In this document: in pieces, positions 25,760 through 33,282 of the stretch
Layout: each line of letters begins with the position of its first letter
Numbering within the stretch: position 1 is the stretch's first letter
Assembly (NCBI GenBank): GCA_018066175.1
Contig: JAGHRV010000012.1
Coordinates: forward strand, 1-39,191
Length of the DNA stretch: 39,191 nt
Source: Candidatus Colicola equi
Lineage (GTDB): Bacteria > Bacteroidota > Bacteroidia > Bacteroidales > Paludibacteraceae
Direction of reading: 5' to 3'
Made by a program: the position numbers and the translations under genes
The notes under the pieces: generated by a model
What the model was told of the DNA's origin: nothing
Seen by the model: the letters and a program-made list of their open reading frames with translations, nothing else
The model's database searches: none

Positions 25760-26639
25760 AAATCTTTGTGGCAAATACCACATCATGTAATCCTAAACCA
25801 ATATTATATGCTAAAATACGTTCTTTATCTGATTGGCGGGCAGGAATGTTACCTAATAGCACTTCGCTTAATTCATTAAATGATTTGAATTGTGAGAAAT
25901 ACTTAAATCCTTGTACGTGCCCTCGGTCATCGGCAAAAACATGATTAAAGAATAAATCACAATTTTGGAATCCGCGAGTATGAATGGGTACAACTAGCAC
26001 CCCCTCCTTGAACAACGAATCGTCTGCGCAAAACAATTCGGTCATCTCAGTCACTGCTGAAATGACAACATCTGAATCTTGCACCAACTGTTTGTGTGTA
26101 TCAACAATCTGATAGGTCACGCGACTATCCGCAAACTGCGTAATAAAAGTCTCTGCCTGGTCTTTGTACTTTTGCAGTTTAACGATGATGTGTTGGTTCT
26201 GTGGTAGGATAGCCAAGAAACATTCCATAGTAGCCTTGGCAACACTCCCTAATCCCACAAAAGCATATATGTGAGCATCTTTCTTTTGCAACATTTGGAT
26301 TGTCAGAGCAGCTACGGCACCTGTACGCATTTGGGTGATCCAATCGGCATCCATTAAGGATAATAGTTGACCGCTTGATGCTTCATATAGCAGTAAATCA
26401 CTATGCAAGGCAGGTTTACGCCCATTAATCCGTGATACTACTTTTACTCCAAATCGATTAAAAGATGTGGGTAACAAGCACGGCATAGAGGTGTAAAAAT
26501 CAATGCCTTCGGGATGCACACTAATTTTAGGAGGCAATTGTGCCTCATACTTCATCTTAAACGATTCAGTAACCCATTCAACACATTGCTTAGGTGTAAT
26601 ATGTAATGCTTTTATTTGTTCGTTTGTGATTGTTGTCAT
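25740..26639 (-). CDS. Ornithine cyclodeaminase / mu-crystallin family NAD(P)-enzyme
   Basis: The 299-residue protein matches the ornithine cyclodeaminase/mu-crystallin superfamily. It has an N-terminal oligomerisation domain (SRINGRKPALHSDLLLYEAS), the conserved segment LMDADWITQMRTGAVAALT (about 96-114), and a Rossmann motif AFVGLGSVAKATMECF (about 127-142). Members are cyclodeaminases, ketimine reductases, alanine dehydrogenases or SbnB-type opine-like dehydrogenases. Here a product supplying the phospho-amino-alcohol pathway, or an amino acid for the glycan, is possible. It overlaps the fusion gene by 4 bp and licD by 20 bp, so coexpression is certain if the operon is transcribed. The reaction cannot be named from sequence. 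Confidence 0.82.
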   Translation of the reverse strand: MTTITNEQIKALHITPKQCVEWVTESFKMKYEAQLPPKISVHPEGIDFYTSMPCLLPTSFNRFGVKVVSRINGRKPALHSDLLLYEASSGQLLSLMDADWITQMRTGAVAALTIQMLQKKDAHIYAFVGLGSVAKATMECFLAILPQNQHIIVKLQKYKDQAETFITQFADSRVTYQIVDTHKQLVQDSDVVISAVTEMTELFCADDSLFKEGVLVVPIHTRGFQNCDLFFNHVFADDRGHVQGFKYFSQFKSFNELSEVLLGNIPARQSDKERILAYNIGLGLHDVVFATKIYERFSC

Positions 26640-28423
26640 AATCCCTTTAATGCTGCTATCAGTTGATCATTATCTTTGGTGTCGCGGACAGCGAGGCGGA
26701 TATACGGCGCATTACATTTCTTCGTGCAGTCCTTAATCAGTATCTTGCTCTCTTTCAGTAAGTGAATAGCGAGTTCACGCGGTGTGTGTGGCGCCTTGAC
26801 CTCACACAATACATAATTGGCTTCACTCGGCAGTACACGCAGATACGAAATGCTGTTGAGCCGTTCTACAAAGCGTTCCCTTTCTTCACGGAAAGCATCC
26901 ATCGCAGCAGCATACGTCTTTTCGTATTTGCCTAATATCTGCAAGAAGAATTCACCAAACGAGTTGATATTCCAGATAGCCAAACAGCGACGTAAATTGG
27001 TCATCAGCAACCCATTACTCGTTGCCAAAATACCTAATCTCAAGCCCGGAACGCCATACGATTTGGATATGCTCTTTACTACAACCAATTTGTCGTATTG
27101 CTCCAATAGAGCATTATCCAAGAAGGTTGGGTGCTCGGTTGAGAAATCAATAAAACTCTCATCCGATATCAGTACGATATCCTTTTTCTGACACCATTCA
27201 ATCAGGCGCAAGCAGTCTTTGTAAGGGATATAATTACCACTTGGATTATCGGGGTTAATCAGCACCAATGACCAAATATCTTTGTCCGCAAAATAGTCCA
27301 TCAGGTCATCTGCCGTGTAACGATAATCGGGCGCTTCTGTCGTATAAGCCACCACTTGCTCTGGCATCAGCCGATTGGGATATTCCTCAAAAGTGGGACG
27401 CACAACGCCTACTTTGCCTAACATCTGTTCGGCAAGTGCTTTAATCAGTTCGGCAGCGCCATTACCCACGGCTACATAATCTTGTTTCAGCCCGAAGTCT
27501 TTGGCTGCCAGCAGGTTATTTACTCGCTGTCCGGAAGGATATTCAGTCAGCAGTCGGTCAAAGTTGGCAGCCAATTCATCGCGGAGACGTTGGTTGGGGA
27601 AATAGGGATTGACTAAATAGCAGTAGTCCAGCATGTGTGGATAACGCCAATAGCCACCGTAACGCGAGCAGAGTAGGTCATATTGTTTATCCGTGAAAAT
27701 AGACTCCGCAATATCCAAATCTTGTATATCGTCTATCTCATACCACTGTTCGCCTTCTAAGGGCAAGGCACGCATGCCGGAGTTATCCAACATATTGATT
27801 ACGCGCAATACTTGTTCGTAATACTCGTTCTTACCCAACGCCTTGCAGTAGGCCTCCAAGAAAGGCACGTACATGTTTTGTGAAAAATCTTTGGCGAACT
27901 TATACACATTTACCGTCTTGTAGTAAGTCGGTATCTCCTCATAGCGGAATTGACTATTGGGGATAAAACGCAAAATGCGATTTTCGTCATCTATCGTCAC
28001 GACCGTGCCATCCATCCAGTTTTCGTATTTATCTACCAATGCCAAACTGGGGTAGGGATGATTGAGCAATTTCTCAATCACGGCATTTTCCATAATAATA
28101 TCTGACTCAAACAGCAGAGTGTCTTCTGCCTGTAACCAATCTTTCGCCATATAGAGCGAGTAGATATTATTGGTCTTGTCATAAACGGTGTTCTCCACAA
28201 ACTCAATGGGCGTTTGAATATCCAACGTTTGCAGATATTCTTTGAGTTCATTGGCTTTGTAACCAATCACCATCACAACGCGTGATAATTTGTACTGATC
28301 CAGTTGATGCAACAGACGGGAGATTAAGGTCTCGCCACCCACCTGTATCATACATTTGGTATGTCCCTTGGTCAATTCGCCAAGGCGTTTGCCCATCCCT
28401 GCTGCTAAAATAATTGCTTGCAT
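26636..28423 (-). CDS. Fusion: LicC-like nucleotidyltransferase + CobD/HisC-like PLP enzyme
   Basis: The 595-residue protein has two enzymes in one chain. Residues 1-245 are a sugar-phosphate-type nucleotidyltransferase of the LicC kind (AIILAAGMGKRLGELTKGHT, then VYDKTNNIYSLYMAKDWL; metal-site acidic residues in FESDIIM). Residues about 250-595 are a fold-type I PLP enzyme. It has GNGAAELIKALAEQ, INPDNPSGNYIP, ISDESFIDF (PLP-binding D421), and the Schiff-base lysine K454 in SISKSYGVPGLRLG, with C-terminal Arg in YIRLAVRD. The DES/FIDF and VPGLRLG patterns are closer to CobD than to HisC. CobD-type relatives decarboxylate threonine- or serine-phosphate. I infer formation of an amino-alcohol phosphate and its activation to a CDP derivative for LicD. 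A HisC-like transaminase role is the main alternative. Confidence 0.85.
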   Translation of the reverse strand: MQAIILAAGMGKRLGELTKGHTKCMIQVGGETLISRLLHQLDQYKLSRVVMVIGYKANELKEYLQTLDIQTPIEFVENTVYDKTNNIYSLYMAKDWLQAEDTLLFESDIIMENAVIEKLLNHPYPSLALVDKYENWMDGTVVTIDDENRILRFIPNSQFRYEEIPTYYKTVNVYKFAKDFSQNMYVPFLEAYCKALGKNEYYEQVLRVINMLDNSGMRALPLEGEQWYEIDDIQDLDIAESIFTDKQYDLLCSRYGGYWRYPHMLDYCYLVNPYFPNQRLRDELAANFDRLLTEYPSGQRVNNLLAAKDFGLKQDYVAVGNGAAELIKALAEQMLGKVGVVRPTFEEYPNRLMPEQVVAYTTEAPDYRYTADDLMDYFADKDIWSLVLINPDNPSGNYIPYKDCLRLIEWCQKKDIVLISDESFIDFSTEHPTFLDNALLEQYDKLVVVKSISKSYGVPGLRLGILATSNGLLMTNLRRCLAIWNINSFGEFFLQILGKYEKTYAAAMDAFREERERFVERLNSISYLRVLPSEANYVLCEVKAPHTPRELAIHLLKESKILIKDCTKKCNAPYIRLAVRDTKDNDQLIAALKGL

Positions 28424-28434
28424 ATAGTGTGTAT

Positions 28435-28551
28435 TTATTCGCTATCTTTTATTATTGTATCGTATGCGTCGGCTAATTTGTTATATCCGAGTGTTCTTAT
28501 AAACTCCAGCAGCAATTTGTCTGCTTCCTCGCGATTGTGGCAACGTAACAT
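28435..28551 (-). CDS. Small ORF, 38 residues, unknown
   Basis: This 38-codon ORF fits the 137 bp gap between rlmI and the fusion gene. It starts 9 bp after the rlmI stop and ends 11 bp before the next ATG. The product begins MLRCHNREEADKLLLEF and ends YDTIIKDSE. It is charged and likely helical, and looks protein-like rather than random. It is in the same frame as rlmI, separated by a TAG, but rlmI already ends at its usual C-terminus, so I treat this as a separate gene. It could also be a remnant of a longer gene. I do not recognise a family. Confidence 0.45.
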   Translation of the reverse strand: MLRCHNREEADKLLLEFIRTLGYNKLADAYDTIIKDSE

Positions 28552-28560
28552 CCATAGAAA

Positions 28561-29769
28561 CTATTCTACTTGCAAAACCAATCCTTTGAGGTACTCACCT
28601 TCGGGGTGATAGATATTGATGGGATGGTCAGCCGGTTGATGAAGTTGATGCAGGATACGCACTTTCCTGCCTACTGCTGCCGCTGCACTAAAGACTGCTA
28701 AACGGAACATCTCCTTATCAATCGCCTGCGAACAAGAGAAGGTGAATAAAATACCTCCCGGACGAATCTGCTCAATCGCCTTTTGGTTGAGCCGCTGATA
28801 ACCGCGCAGCGCGTTCTTGATGGCATCCCGATGCTTGGCAAAAGCCGGAGGATCCAGGATAATCAAGTCATACTTATCTTTTATATCGGCCATAAAAGCA
28901 AATGCTTCCTGAGCAAAGGCTTCGTGATGGGTGCAATCTGGGAAATTACGTTCCACGTTCTTGCGAACTAACTCCACGGCTTTCTCGCTAACATCTACCG
29001 AATGAACCGTCTTGGCTCCACCACGAAGAGCATATACGCTAAATCCGCCGGTGTAACAGAACATATTCAGCACTTCTTTGCCTTTGGCATAATGCTCCAA
29101 TAACGCTCTGTTCTCACGTTGATCCACAAAGAATCCGGTCTTCTGTCCCCGCAACCAATCTATCCTAAACTCCAACCCATTCTCATTGCTCCAAAATCCT
29201 TCGTTAACGTTGTCGTTTTCGTTAATAAGGTACCCCACCTTATCCCCTGTGACAGGTGCCTTGAAAGGTAATGTGTCGTCCGATTTATAGTACACATTCT
29301 TCACCTCTTTCACCACTTTTACGATGGCATTTGCTATCTCTTCACGCACCAGATGCATGCCAACCGAATGAGCTTGCACCACTGCCGTATCGGCATAGAT
29401 ATCTACCACCAATCCCGGCAGGAAATCTCCTTCGCCATGTATGAGCCGATAGGTGTTATTGTCTTTGCGAATCAACTGCAAGTCCTTCCTTAGACGATAA
29501 GCAGCAGCAATGCGTTGTGCATAAAAGTCGTTGGGTAGGGTACTAACTCCAAACTCCAACATCCGAACGGCAATCGAACCAACCTGATAATGCCCTACAC
29601 CCAAAGGCTGATTATTGGCATCGGTCACAAGAACCACTTCCCCCTCTTGAGGACTATCAAAAGGGTAATCCTTGTCCAATACGACACGTCCAATAGCCCC
29701 CGAGAAAACCCAAGGATGAAAACGCTTGAGGGACTCTTCTTTATGTGGTTTTAATATAATGGTTGTCAT
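28561..29769 (-). CDS. rlmI: 23S rRNA m5C methyltransferase RlmI-like
   Basis: The 402-residue protein matches the RlmI family, which methylates C1962 of 23S rRNA with SAM. An N-terminal PUA domain (LKRFHPWVFSGAI ... GEVVLVTDANNQPLGVGHY) covers about 1-80. A central EEHEE-type region covers 85-200. The Rossmann methyltransferase follows: LNMFCYTGGFSVYALRGG (about 230), DLIILDPPAFAKH (about 300), and the catalytic cysteine in TFSCSQ (about 348). It overlaps the kdsC-like gene by 4 bp. A translation gene inside this otherwise glycan-related string suggests operon stacking rather than a functional link. Confidence 0.93.
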   Translation of the reverse strand: MTTIILKPHKEESLKRFHPWVFSGAIGRVVLDKDYPFDSPQEGEVVLVTDANNQPLGVGHYQVGSIAVRMLEFGVSTLPNDFYAQRIAAAYRLRKDLQLIRKDNNTYRLIHGEGDFLPGLVVDIYADTAVVQAHSVGMHLVREEIANAIVKVVKEVKNVYYKSDDTLPFKAPVTGDKVGYLINENDNVNEGFWSNENGLEFRIDWLRGQKTGFFVDQRENRALLEHYAKGKEVLNMFCYTGGFSVYALRGGAKTVHSVDVSEKAVELVRKNVERNFPDCTHHEAFAQEAFAFMADIKDKYDLIILDPPAFAKHRDAIKNALRGYQRLNQKAIEQIRPGGILFTFSCSQAIDKEMFRLAVFSAAAAVGRKVRILHQLHQPADHPINIYHPEGEYLKGLVLQVE

Positions 29770-30263
29770 GATAAGATCATATCACATAACTCACGAATAG
29801 CCCCTTGACCGCCCGGAGTCTTTAATTGCAGAATACCCGGAATGGCTTTCACTTGTGGGCGAGCATTGGGTGGACATGCCGCTACACCAACAGCCTGCAG
29901 TAGGTCGATATCGTTGATATCATCTCCCACGTAGCACACCTGATTGAGTCCGATTCCCATTTCAGCGCAAATCTGCTTGCAAGTCTCTAACTTGGTTTGC
30001 ACGCCCTGCTTAACCTGACTGCCTACACCCATATAAAGGTAGTCTAAGTTCAGTTTGCGAGCACGACGGGCTACTATCTCTGTCGTCTCACTTGTGAGAA
30101 TACCAACACGAATACCAGCCTTGCGCAATTGCACAATGCCCATTCCATCATATACGCAGAAGCGTTTCATCTCGTCGCCTCCTGCTGAATAATACATACC
30201 GCCGTCGGTCAAACAACCGTCCACGTCGGTCAAAAAAAGTTTAATATCTGAAAGTGTACTCAT
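29766..30263 (-). CDS. KdsC-like HAD phosphatase
   Basis: The 165-residue protein is a C0-type HAD phosphatase of the KdsC family, which forms tetramers and removes phosphate from KDO-8-P or other keto-sugar acids. Motif I is LTDVDGCLTDGG with the nucleophile D13 and the general acid/base D15. Motif II is GILTSETT, K84 or a neighbour supplies motif III, and motif IV is VGDDINDIDLL near 112-122. The last helix (PGGQGAIRELCDMI) is typical. It lies between ispD and rlmI, separated from ispD by 33 bp made of heptad repeats, so lipid A-core KDO synthesis is plausible, given lpxB in the same window. Confidence 0.85.
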   Translation of the reverse strand: MSTLSDIKLFLTDVDGCLTDGGMYYSAGGDEMKRFCVYDGMGIVQLRKAGIRVGILTSETTEIVARRARKLNLDYLYMGVGSQVKQGVQTKLETCKQICAEMGIGLNQVCYVGDDINDIDLLQAVGVAACPPNARPQVKAIPGILQLKTPGGQGAIRELCDMILS

Positions 30264-30267
30264 AGTT

Positions 30268-30302
30268 CTTACCTCTTACCTCTTACCTCATATCTCTTAC
30301 CT
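30268..30302. repeat. Heptad repeat CTTACCT x5 at the ispD-kdsC junction
   Basis: Five 7 bp units: CTTACCT at 30268-30274, 30275-30281 and 30282-30288, a degenerate unit CATATCT at 30289-30295, and CTTACCT at 30296-30302. The array fills almost the whole intergenic gap. The TAA stop of ispD (30297-30299) lies inside the last unit. Confidence 0.9.
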
Positions 30303-30998
30303 CGTAAAGTCTTCTTGAAAGGTTAGTTTTTTATTACTTTCATCACCTTCCACAATGTAGATAGGTTGATTGGCCATATATCGATGCACGATACCACAGT
30401 CATCGGTTGCCTGCAAGTTGGGGTCTTGGATGGCGAGTTGATAGGCCTTGTGTATTAAGTCCAAACGGAATGCCTGGGGTGTCTGAGCGCGGAACATAGT
30501 CGAGCGGTCAGGAATGTCTTTAATCGTGCATTGTGCATTGTCAATCGTGCATTCGTATATCGTATCTGTCGCAGGAACGGCCACCGTCACGGCTTCGTGA
30601 CTTTCCAAGGCCTTGCATACGTCCGTTATAATACGTTCGCTCACAAAAGGTCGGGCGCAATCGTGCAATAATATATTTATTTGTCCCCCGTCACCTGCCA
30701 CCTGCCACCTGTCTCCTGCCGCCTGTATGGCGTTCCATGACGATTCCCATCGCTCATTACCTCCGGCTATAACGCGAATATCGTCCATTTGACAAGCATG
30801 CAAGATAGCCTTTGCCTGCTCTATCCAATCGGGGTGCATAACAACGAGAATATCGTCAATGCACGAACAGGACCGAAAGGTGTTGATACATGTTTGCAAT
30901 ACCGTTCGTCCATCAGCTAATGTGCGTAACTGCTTAGGAAGTCCCTCTCCGGCTCGTTGACCGATTCCTCCGGCTAATATGACAGCTAAATTAGTCAT
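30297..30998 (-). CDS. ispD: IspD-like cytidylyltransferase with heptad-repeat loops
   Basis: The 233-residue protein matches IspD (MEP cytidylyltransferase of isoprenoid synthesis) or the related TarI-type ribitol-phosphate enzyme. Motifs are VILAGGIGQRAG (6-17), LPKQL, HDCARPFVSERI (about 112-123), VPATDTIYE, and FRAQTPQAFRL near 169-179. Two loops are made of repeats. Residues about 92-103 (AAGDRWQVAGDG) come from the 30691-30725 array, and residues about 149-158 (ECTIDNAQCT) come from 30524-30551. Both fall in variable loops, so activity may be retained. The stop codon lies in a third array. In the minus string it follows a GT4 gene and precedes the kdsC-like gene. Confidence 0.85.
   Translation of the reverse strand: MTNLAVILAGGIGQRAGEGLPKQLRTLADGRTVLQTCINTFRSCSCIDDILVVMHPDWIEQAKAILHACQMDDIRVIAGGNERWESSWNAIQAAGDRWQVAGDGGQINILLHDCARPFVSERIITDVCKALESHEAVTVAVPATDTIYECTIDNAQCTIKDIPDRSTMFRAQTPQAFRLDLIHKAYQLAIQDPNLQATDDCGIVHRYMANQPIYIVEGDESNKKLTFQEDFTR
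30524..30551. repeat. Degenerate heptad repeat inside ispD (C-terminal loop)
   Basis: Four 7 bp units TCGTGCA, TTGTGCA, TTGTCAA and TCGTGCA (30524-30551) lie in the coding strand complement. The 28 bp is not a multiple of three by itself, but adjacent bases keep the frame. The copy is more diverged than the others. Confidence 0.65.
30691..30725. repeat. Heptad repeat (C/T)CACCTG x5 inside ispD
   Basis: Units TCACCTG, CCACCTG, CCACCTG, TCTCCTG and CCGCCTG occupy 30691-30725 (35 bp). They encode the loop between the WNAIQAA helix and the ILLHDCARPF motif. Confidence 0.85.
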
Positions 30999-31021
30999 AA
31001 TACACGAATATATAATTTTTC

Positions 31022-32170
31022 CTACTTCACTGATAGGAAGGCTTTTGTCATCCTATCCCAGCCGTATTTGACTTTCTCTTTTTGGAGGTAGGTGGTGAAG
31101 GCTTTTTGGCGATTGTGGCGGAAATAATCCTCAATGCTTTCGGCAATCTCTTGACTATCCGGCACAACGGCATAGCCCATCTTACCATGATGCACAATCT
31201 CTCCCAATCCACCTACATTAGTCACTAATATAGGTTTTTCAAAATGGAAGGCAACCTGCGTTACACCACTTTGTGTGGCGGACTTATAGGGTTGTACAAT
31301 CAGGTCTGCTGCACCGAAGTACTTGCGTAAATCGGCATCCGGAATAAACTCGTTCCTGAGAATAACCCGATCTGCAATGCCATTGCGTTCGATTTGTTGC
31401 AAATAAGTCGCTTCATCCTCGTAAAACTCGCCGGCCACCAACAGACGGATATCGGGTTGCGTGTCTTTAATCTTTTCCATGGCATCTAAGAGCAGATCCA
31501 ATCCCTTGTATGCACGAACAAGTCCAAAGAAAAGGATATATCTCTTGGTCGGATCCAATCCCAATACATCGCACGCTTCCTCTCTATCCATTCGCTCGCC
31601 ATAATGGTCATAGATGGGGTGGGGGCTGACGGCAACCTGTGGTTGCTGTTTAGAGTGTAGAGTGTAGAGTGTAGAGTGTAGAGCCTTGATGTCTTTGGCA
31701 ACAGCATCGCTGAGGGTGACAAAGGAGTCTTGACTGCGTACAAAACACGGAGCAAAGAGTTTATCTAATATACTCTTCTCGTGCCCGAACATATTATGCA
31801 CCAAGGCGATGCAACGGGTCTTGTGATTGCGTTTGACGATGCGACAGATAGTGCTATAGGCAGGAGCAAAGAAGGCCATCCAATAGCAGCAAATCAGCAG
31901 ATCCGGTTGCTCCCGACGCAGTTGATGCCCAAGCCGAATCCAATTGAAAGGATTGCAGGAATTAAGGGCGCGTTGTATGGATAAATCCTTAGGCGCAGGG
32001 TCATTGGTGTATTGCGTCTTACCGGGGAAAAGGAAAGAGGGATACTGCAGCGTGAAAGTGATGACTTGTACATCATGTCCTTCGTCCTGGAACTGCCGAG
32101 CCAGACGTTCATTAAAGGTGGCAAGACCACCTCGATAAGGGTGAGCGGTGCCTAAAATGGTGATATTCAT
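31022..32170 (-). CDS. GT4-family glycosyltransferase with a heptad-repeat insert
   Basis: The 382-residue GT-B glycosyltransferase begins ILGTAHPYRGGLATFNERL, the glycine-rich acceptor-site loop. It contains the donor-site motifs FFGLVRAYKGLDLLLDAM (about 213-230), LVAGEFYEDE and QPYKSATQSGVTQVAF with GLGEIV near the C-terminus. The insert is at residues 163-174 (ALHSTLYTLHSK), built from TAGAGTG heptads at 31651-31683, just before VAVSPHPIYDHYG. It follows thiL, separated by a heptad array, and precedes ispD by 23 bp. Related GT4 enzymes act in lipid-linked glycan or LPS synthesis. The sugar is not predictable. Confidence 0.88.
   Translation of the reverse strand: MNITILGTAHPYRGGLATFNERLARQFQDEGHDVQVITFTLQYPSFLFPGKTQYTNDPAPKDLSIQRALNSCNPFNWIRLGHQLRREQPDLLICCYWMAFFAPAYSTICRIVKRNHKTRCIALVHNMFGHEKSILDKLFAPCFVRSQDSFVTLSDAVAKDIKALHSTLYTLHSKQQPQVAVSPHPIYDHYGERMDREEACDVLGLDPTKRYILFFGLVRAYKGLDLLLDAMEKIKDTQPDIRLLVAGEFYEDEATYLQQIERNGIADRVILRNEFIPDADLRKYFGAADLIVQPYKSATQSGVTQVAFHFEKPILVTNVGGLGEIVHHGKMGYAVVPDSQEIAESIEDYFRHNRQKAFTTYLQKEKVKYGWDRMTKAFLSVK
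31651..31683. repeat. Heptad repeat TAGAGTG x4.7 inside the GT4 gene
   Basis: TAGAGTG repeats perfectly at 31651-31657, 31658-31664, 31665-31671 and 31672-31678, with a partial unit to 31683. Twenty-one bases equal seven codons, so the peptide also has a seven-residue period (LHSTLYT). Confidence 0.95.
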
Positions 32171-32205
32171 TCTTAACTCTTAATTCTTAATTCTTAACTC
32201 TTGAA
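32171..32205. repeat. Heptad repeat TCTTAA(C/T) x5 at the thiL-GT4 junction
   Basis: TCTTAAC, TCTTAAT, TCTTAAT, TCTTAAC and a final TCTTGAA run from 32171 to 32205. They begin exactly after the GT4 ATG (32168-32170). The TAA stop of thiL (32194-32196) is inside the fourth unit, and the last thiL codons also derive from the array. Confidence 0.9.
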
Positions 32206-33231
32206 TGCTTGCCAACCTTGGGCTTGCAACTCTAATTCTTCGCCATTGCGTCCAATCAGCATCGTGCCAAACTCAGGTTTGGTGATATGACCAACGATAT
32301 AAACATCCTCAATGCCCACTAATTTCTCGTAGTCCTTGAGGTCGCACGTGAAGAGTAGTTCGTAATCTTCGCCGCCATTCAGGGCGCAGGTGACAATATT
32401 CAGGTTCATCTCTTCTGCCACTTCGGCTGCCACAAAATCAATAGGAATTTTATCCTCATAGATGGCACAACCTACATTAGATTGATGGCAGATATGCTTG
32501 ATTTCGCTGCTCAAACCATCACTGATATCCATCATGGCTGTGGGACGGATACCGGCTTCGCGCAGTTTATCGATGATGTCTTGACGTGGTTCGGGCTTGA
32601 GTTGCCGTTCCAATAGATATTCGCGACCCTCAAAGGCAGGAATACTTTCCGGTTGAGCATCTTGATGAGAATGTGCAATGCGCTCTCGTTCCAGCAGTTG
32701 TAATCCCATATAGGCTGTTCCTAAGTTACCGGAAACACAGATGAGGTCATTCACTTTAGCACCATTGCGATAAACGATGTCTTTATCGTTGGCAATACCT
32801 AAACAGGTGATACTGATAGTAAGACCTGTCATGCTAGCAGAAGTATCTCCTCCTACCAGGTCCACCTTATATTTTTCGCACGCAAGGCGCATGCCTGCGT
32901 ATAGTTCTTCAAGGTCTTCTACGCTAAATCGTGCAGAAACACCTAAAGAGACGGTAATCTGTGTCGGCGTGCCATTCATGGCATAAATGTCCGATAGATT
33001 AACCGCCACTGCCTTGTAACCAAGGTGCTTGAGGGGCACATATTCCAAATTGAAATGAATACCTTCTAAGAGAAGATCGGTAGTCATCAAGGTTCGTTTA
33101 CTGCCAAATTGCATAACTGCGGCATCGTCGCCAATGCCTTTCTTAGTAGATGGTTGCTGTAAGGGAAGTTTATCGGTTAAATGACGTATTAAACCAAACT
33201 CTCCCAAGGTGGAAATCTCTGTTCTTGCCAT
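32194..33231 (-). CDS. thiL: Thiamine-monophosphate kinase ThiL
   Basis: ThiL phosphorylates thiamine phosphate to the active cofactor thiamine diphosphate. The start at 33231 (345 residues, MARTEISTLGEFGLIRHLT) is favoured because in-frame ATG codons upstream lie within the promoter. Motifs are GIGDDAAVMQF (about 29-39), LVGGDTSASMTGLTISITCL (about 122-141), MMDISDGLSSEIKHI near 230-244 and GGEDYELLFT near 280. The C-terminus ends in QGWQAFKS, where the last codons and stop come from a heptad array. It heads the long minus-strand string and diverges from rfbA through overlapping promoters. Confidence 0.95.
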   Translation of the reverse strand: MARTEISTLGEFGLIRHLTDKLPLQQPSTKKGIGDDAAVMQFGSKRTLMTTDLLLEGIHFNLEYVPLKHLGYKAVAVNLSDIYAMNGTPTQITVSLGVSARFSVEDLEELYAGMRLACEKYKVDLVGGDTSASMTGLTISITCLGIANDKDIVYRNGAKVNDLICVSGNLGTAYMGLQLLERERIAHSHQDAQPESIPAFEGREYLLERQLKPEPRQDIIDKLREAGIRPTAMMDISDGLSSEIKHICHQSNVGCAIYEDKIPIDFVAAEVAEEMNLNIVTCALNGGEDYELLFTCDLKDYEKLVGIEDVYIVGHITKPEFGTMLIGRNGEELELQAQGWQAFKS

Positions 33232-33250
33232 AAAAGATATATTTTGACCG

Positions 33251-33282
33251 CAAAAATACAAAAAATTTTGCATATATGCAAA
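33251..33282 (-). promoter_or_regulatory. Promoter of thiL string, sharing the palindrome with rfbA
   Basis: On the minus strand, TTTG (33282-33279) is followed after 20 bp by TATTTTTG (33258-33251). The box ends 19 bp before the thiL ATG. The -33 element is one arm of the 16 bp palindrome 33267-33282. Confidence 0.75.
33267..33282. promoter_or_regulatory. 16-bp palindrome TTTGCATATATGCAAA, bidirectional promoter core
   Basis: A perfect inverted repeat. Its left arm supplies the -33 TTTG of rfbA (33267-33270) and its right arm supplies, on the other strand, the -33 TTTG of thiL (33282-33279). The two RNA polymerases would compete for the same DNA. It could also be an operator for a dimeric regulator. 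Confidence 0.7.

Noticed and set aside
28435..28563. TAG readthrough joining rlmI to the small ORF
   Set aside because: RlmI already ends at its usual C-terminus (GLVLQVE), and I see no signal such as a recoding stem-loop. The ORF has its own ATG.
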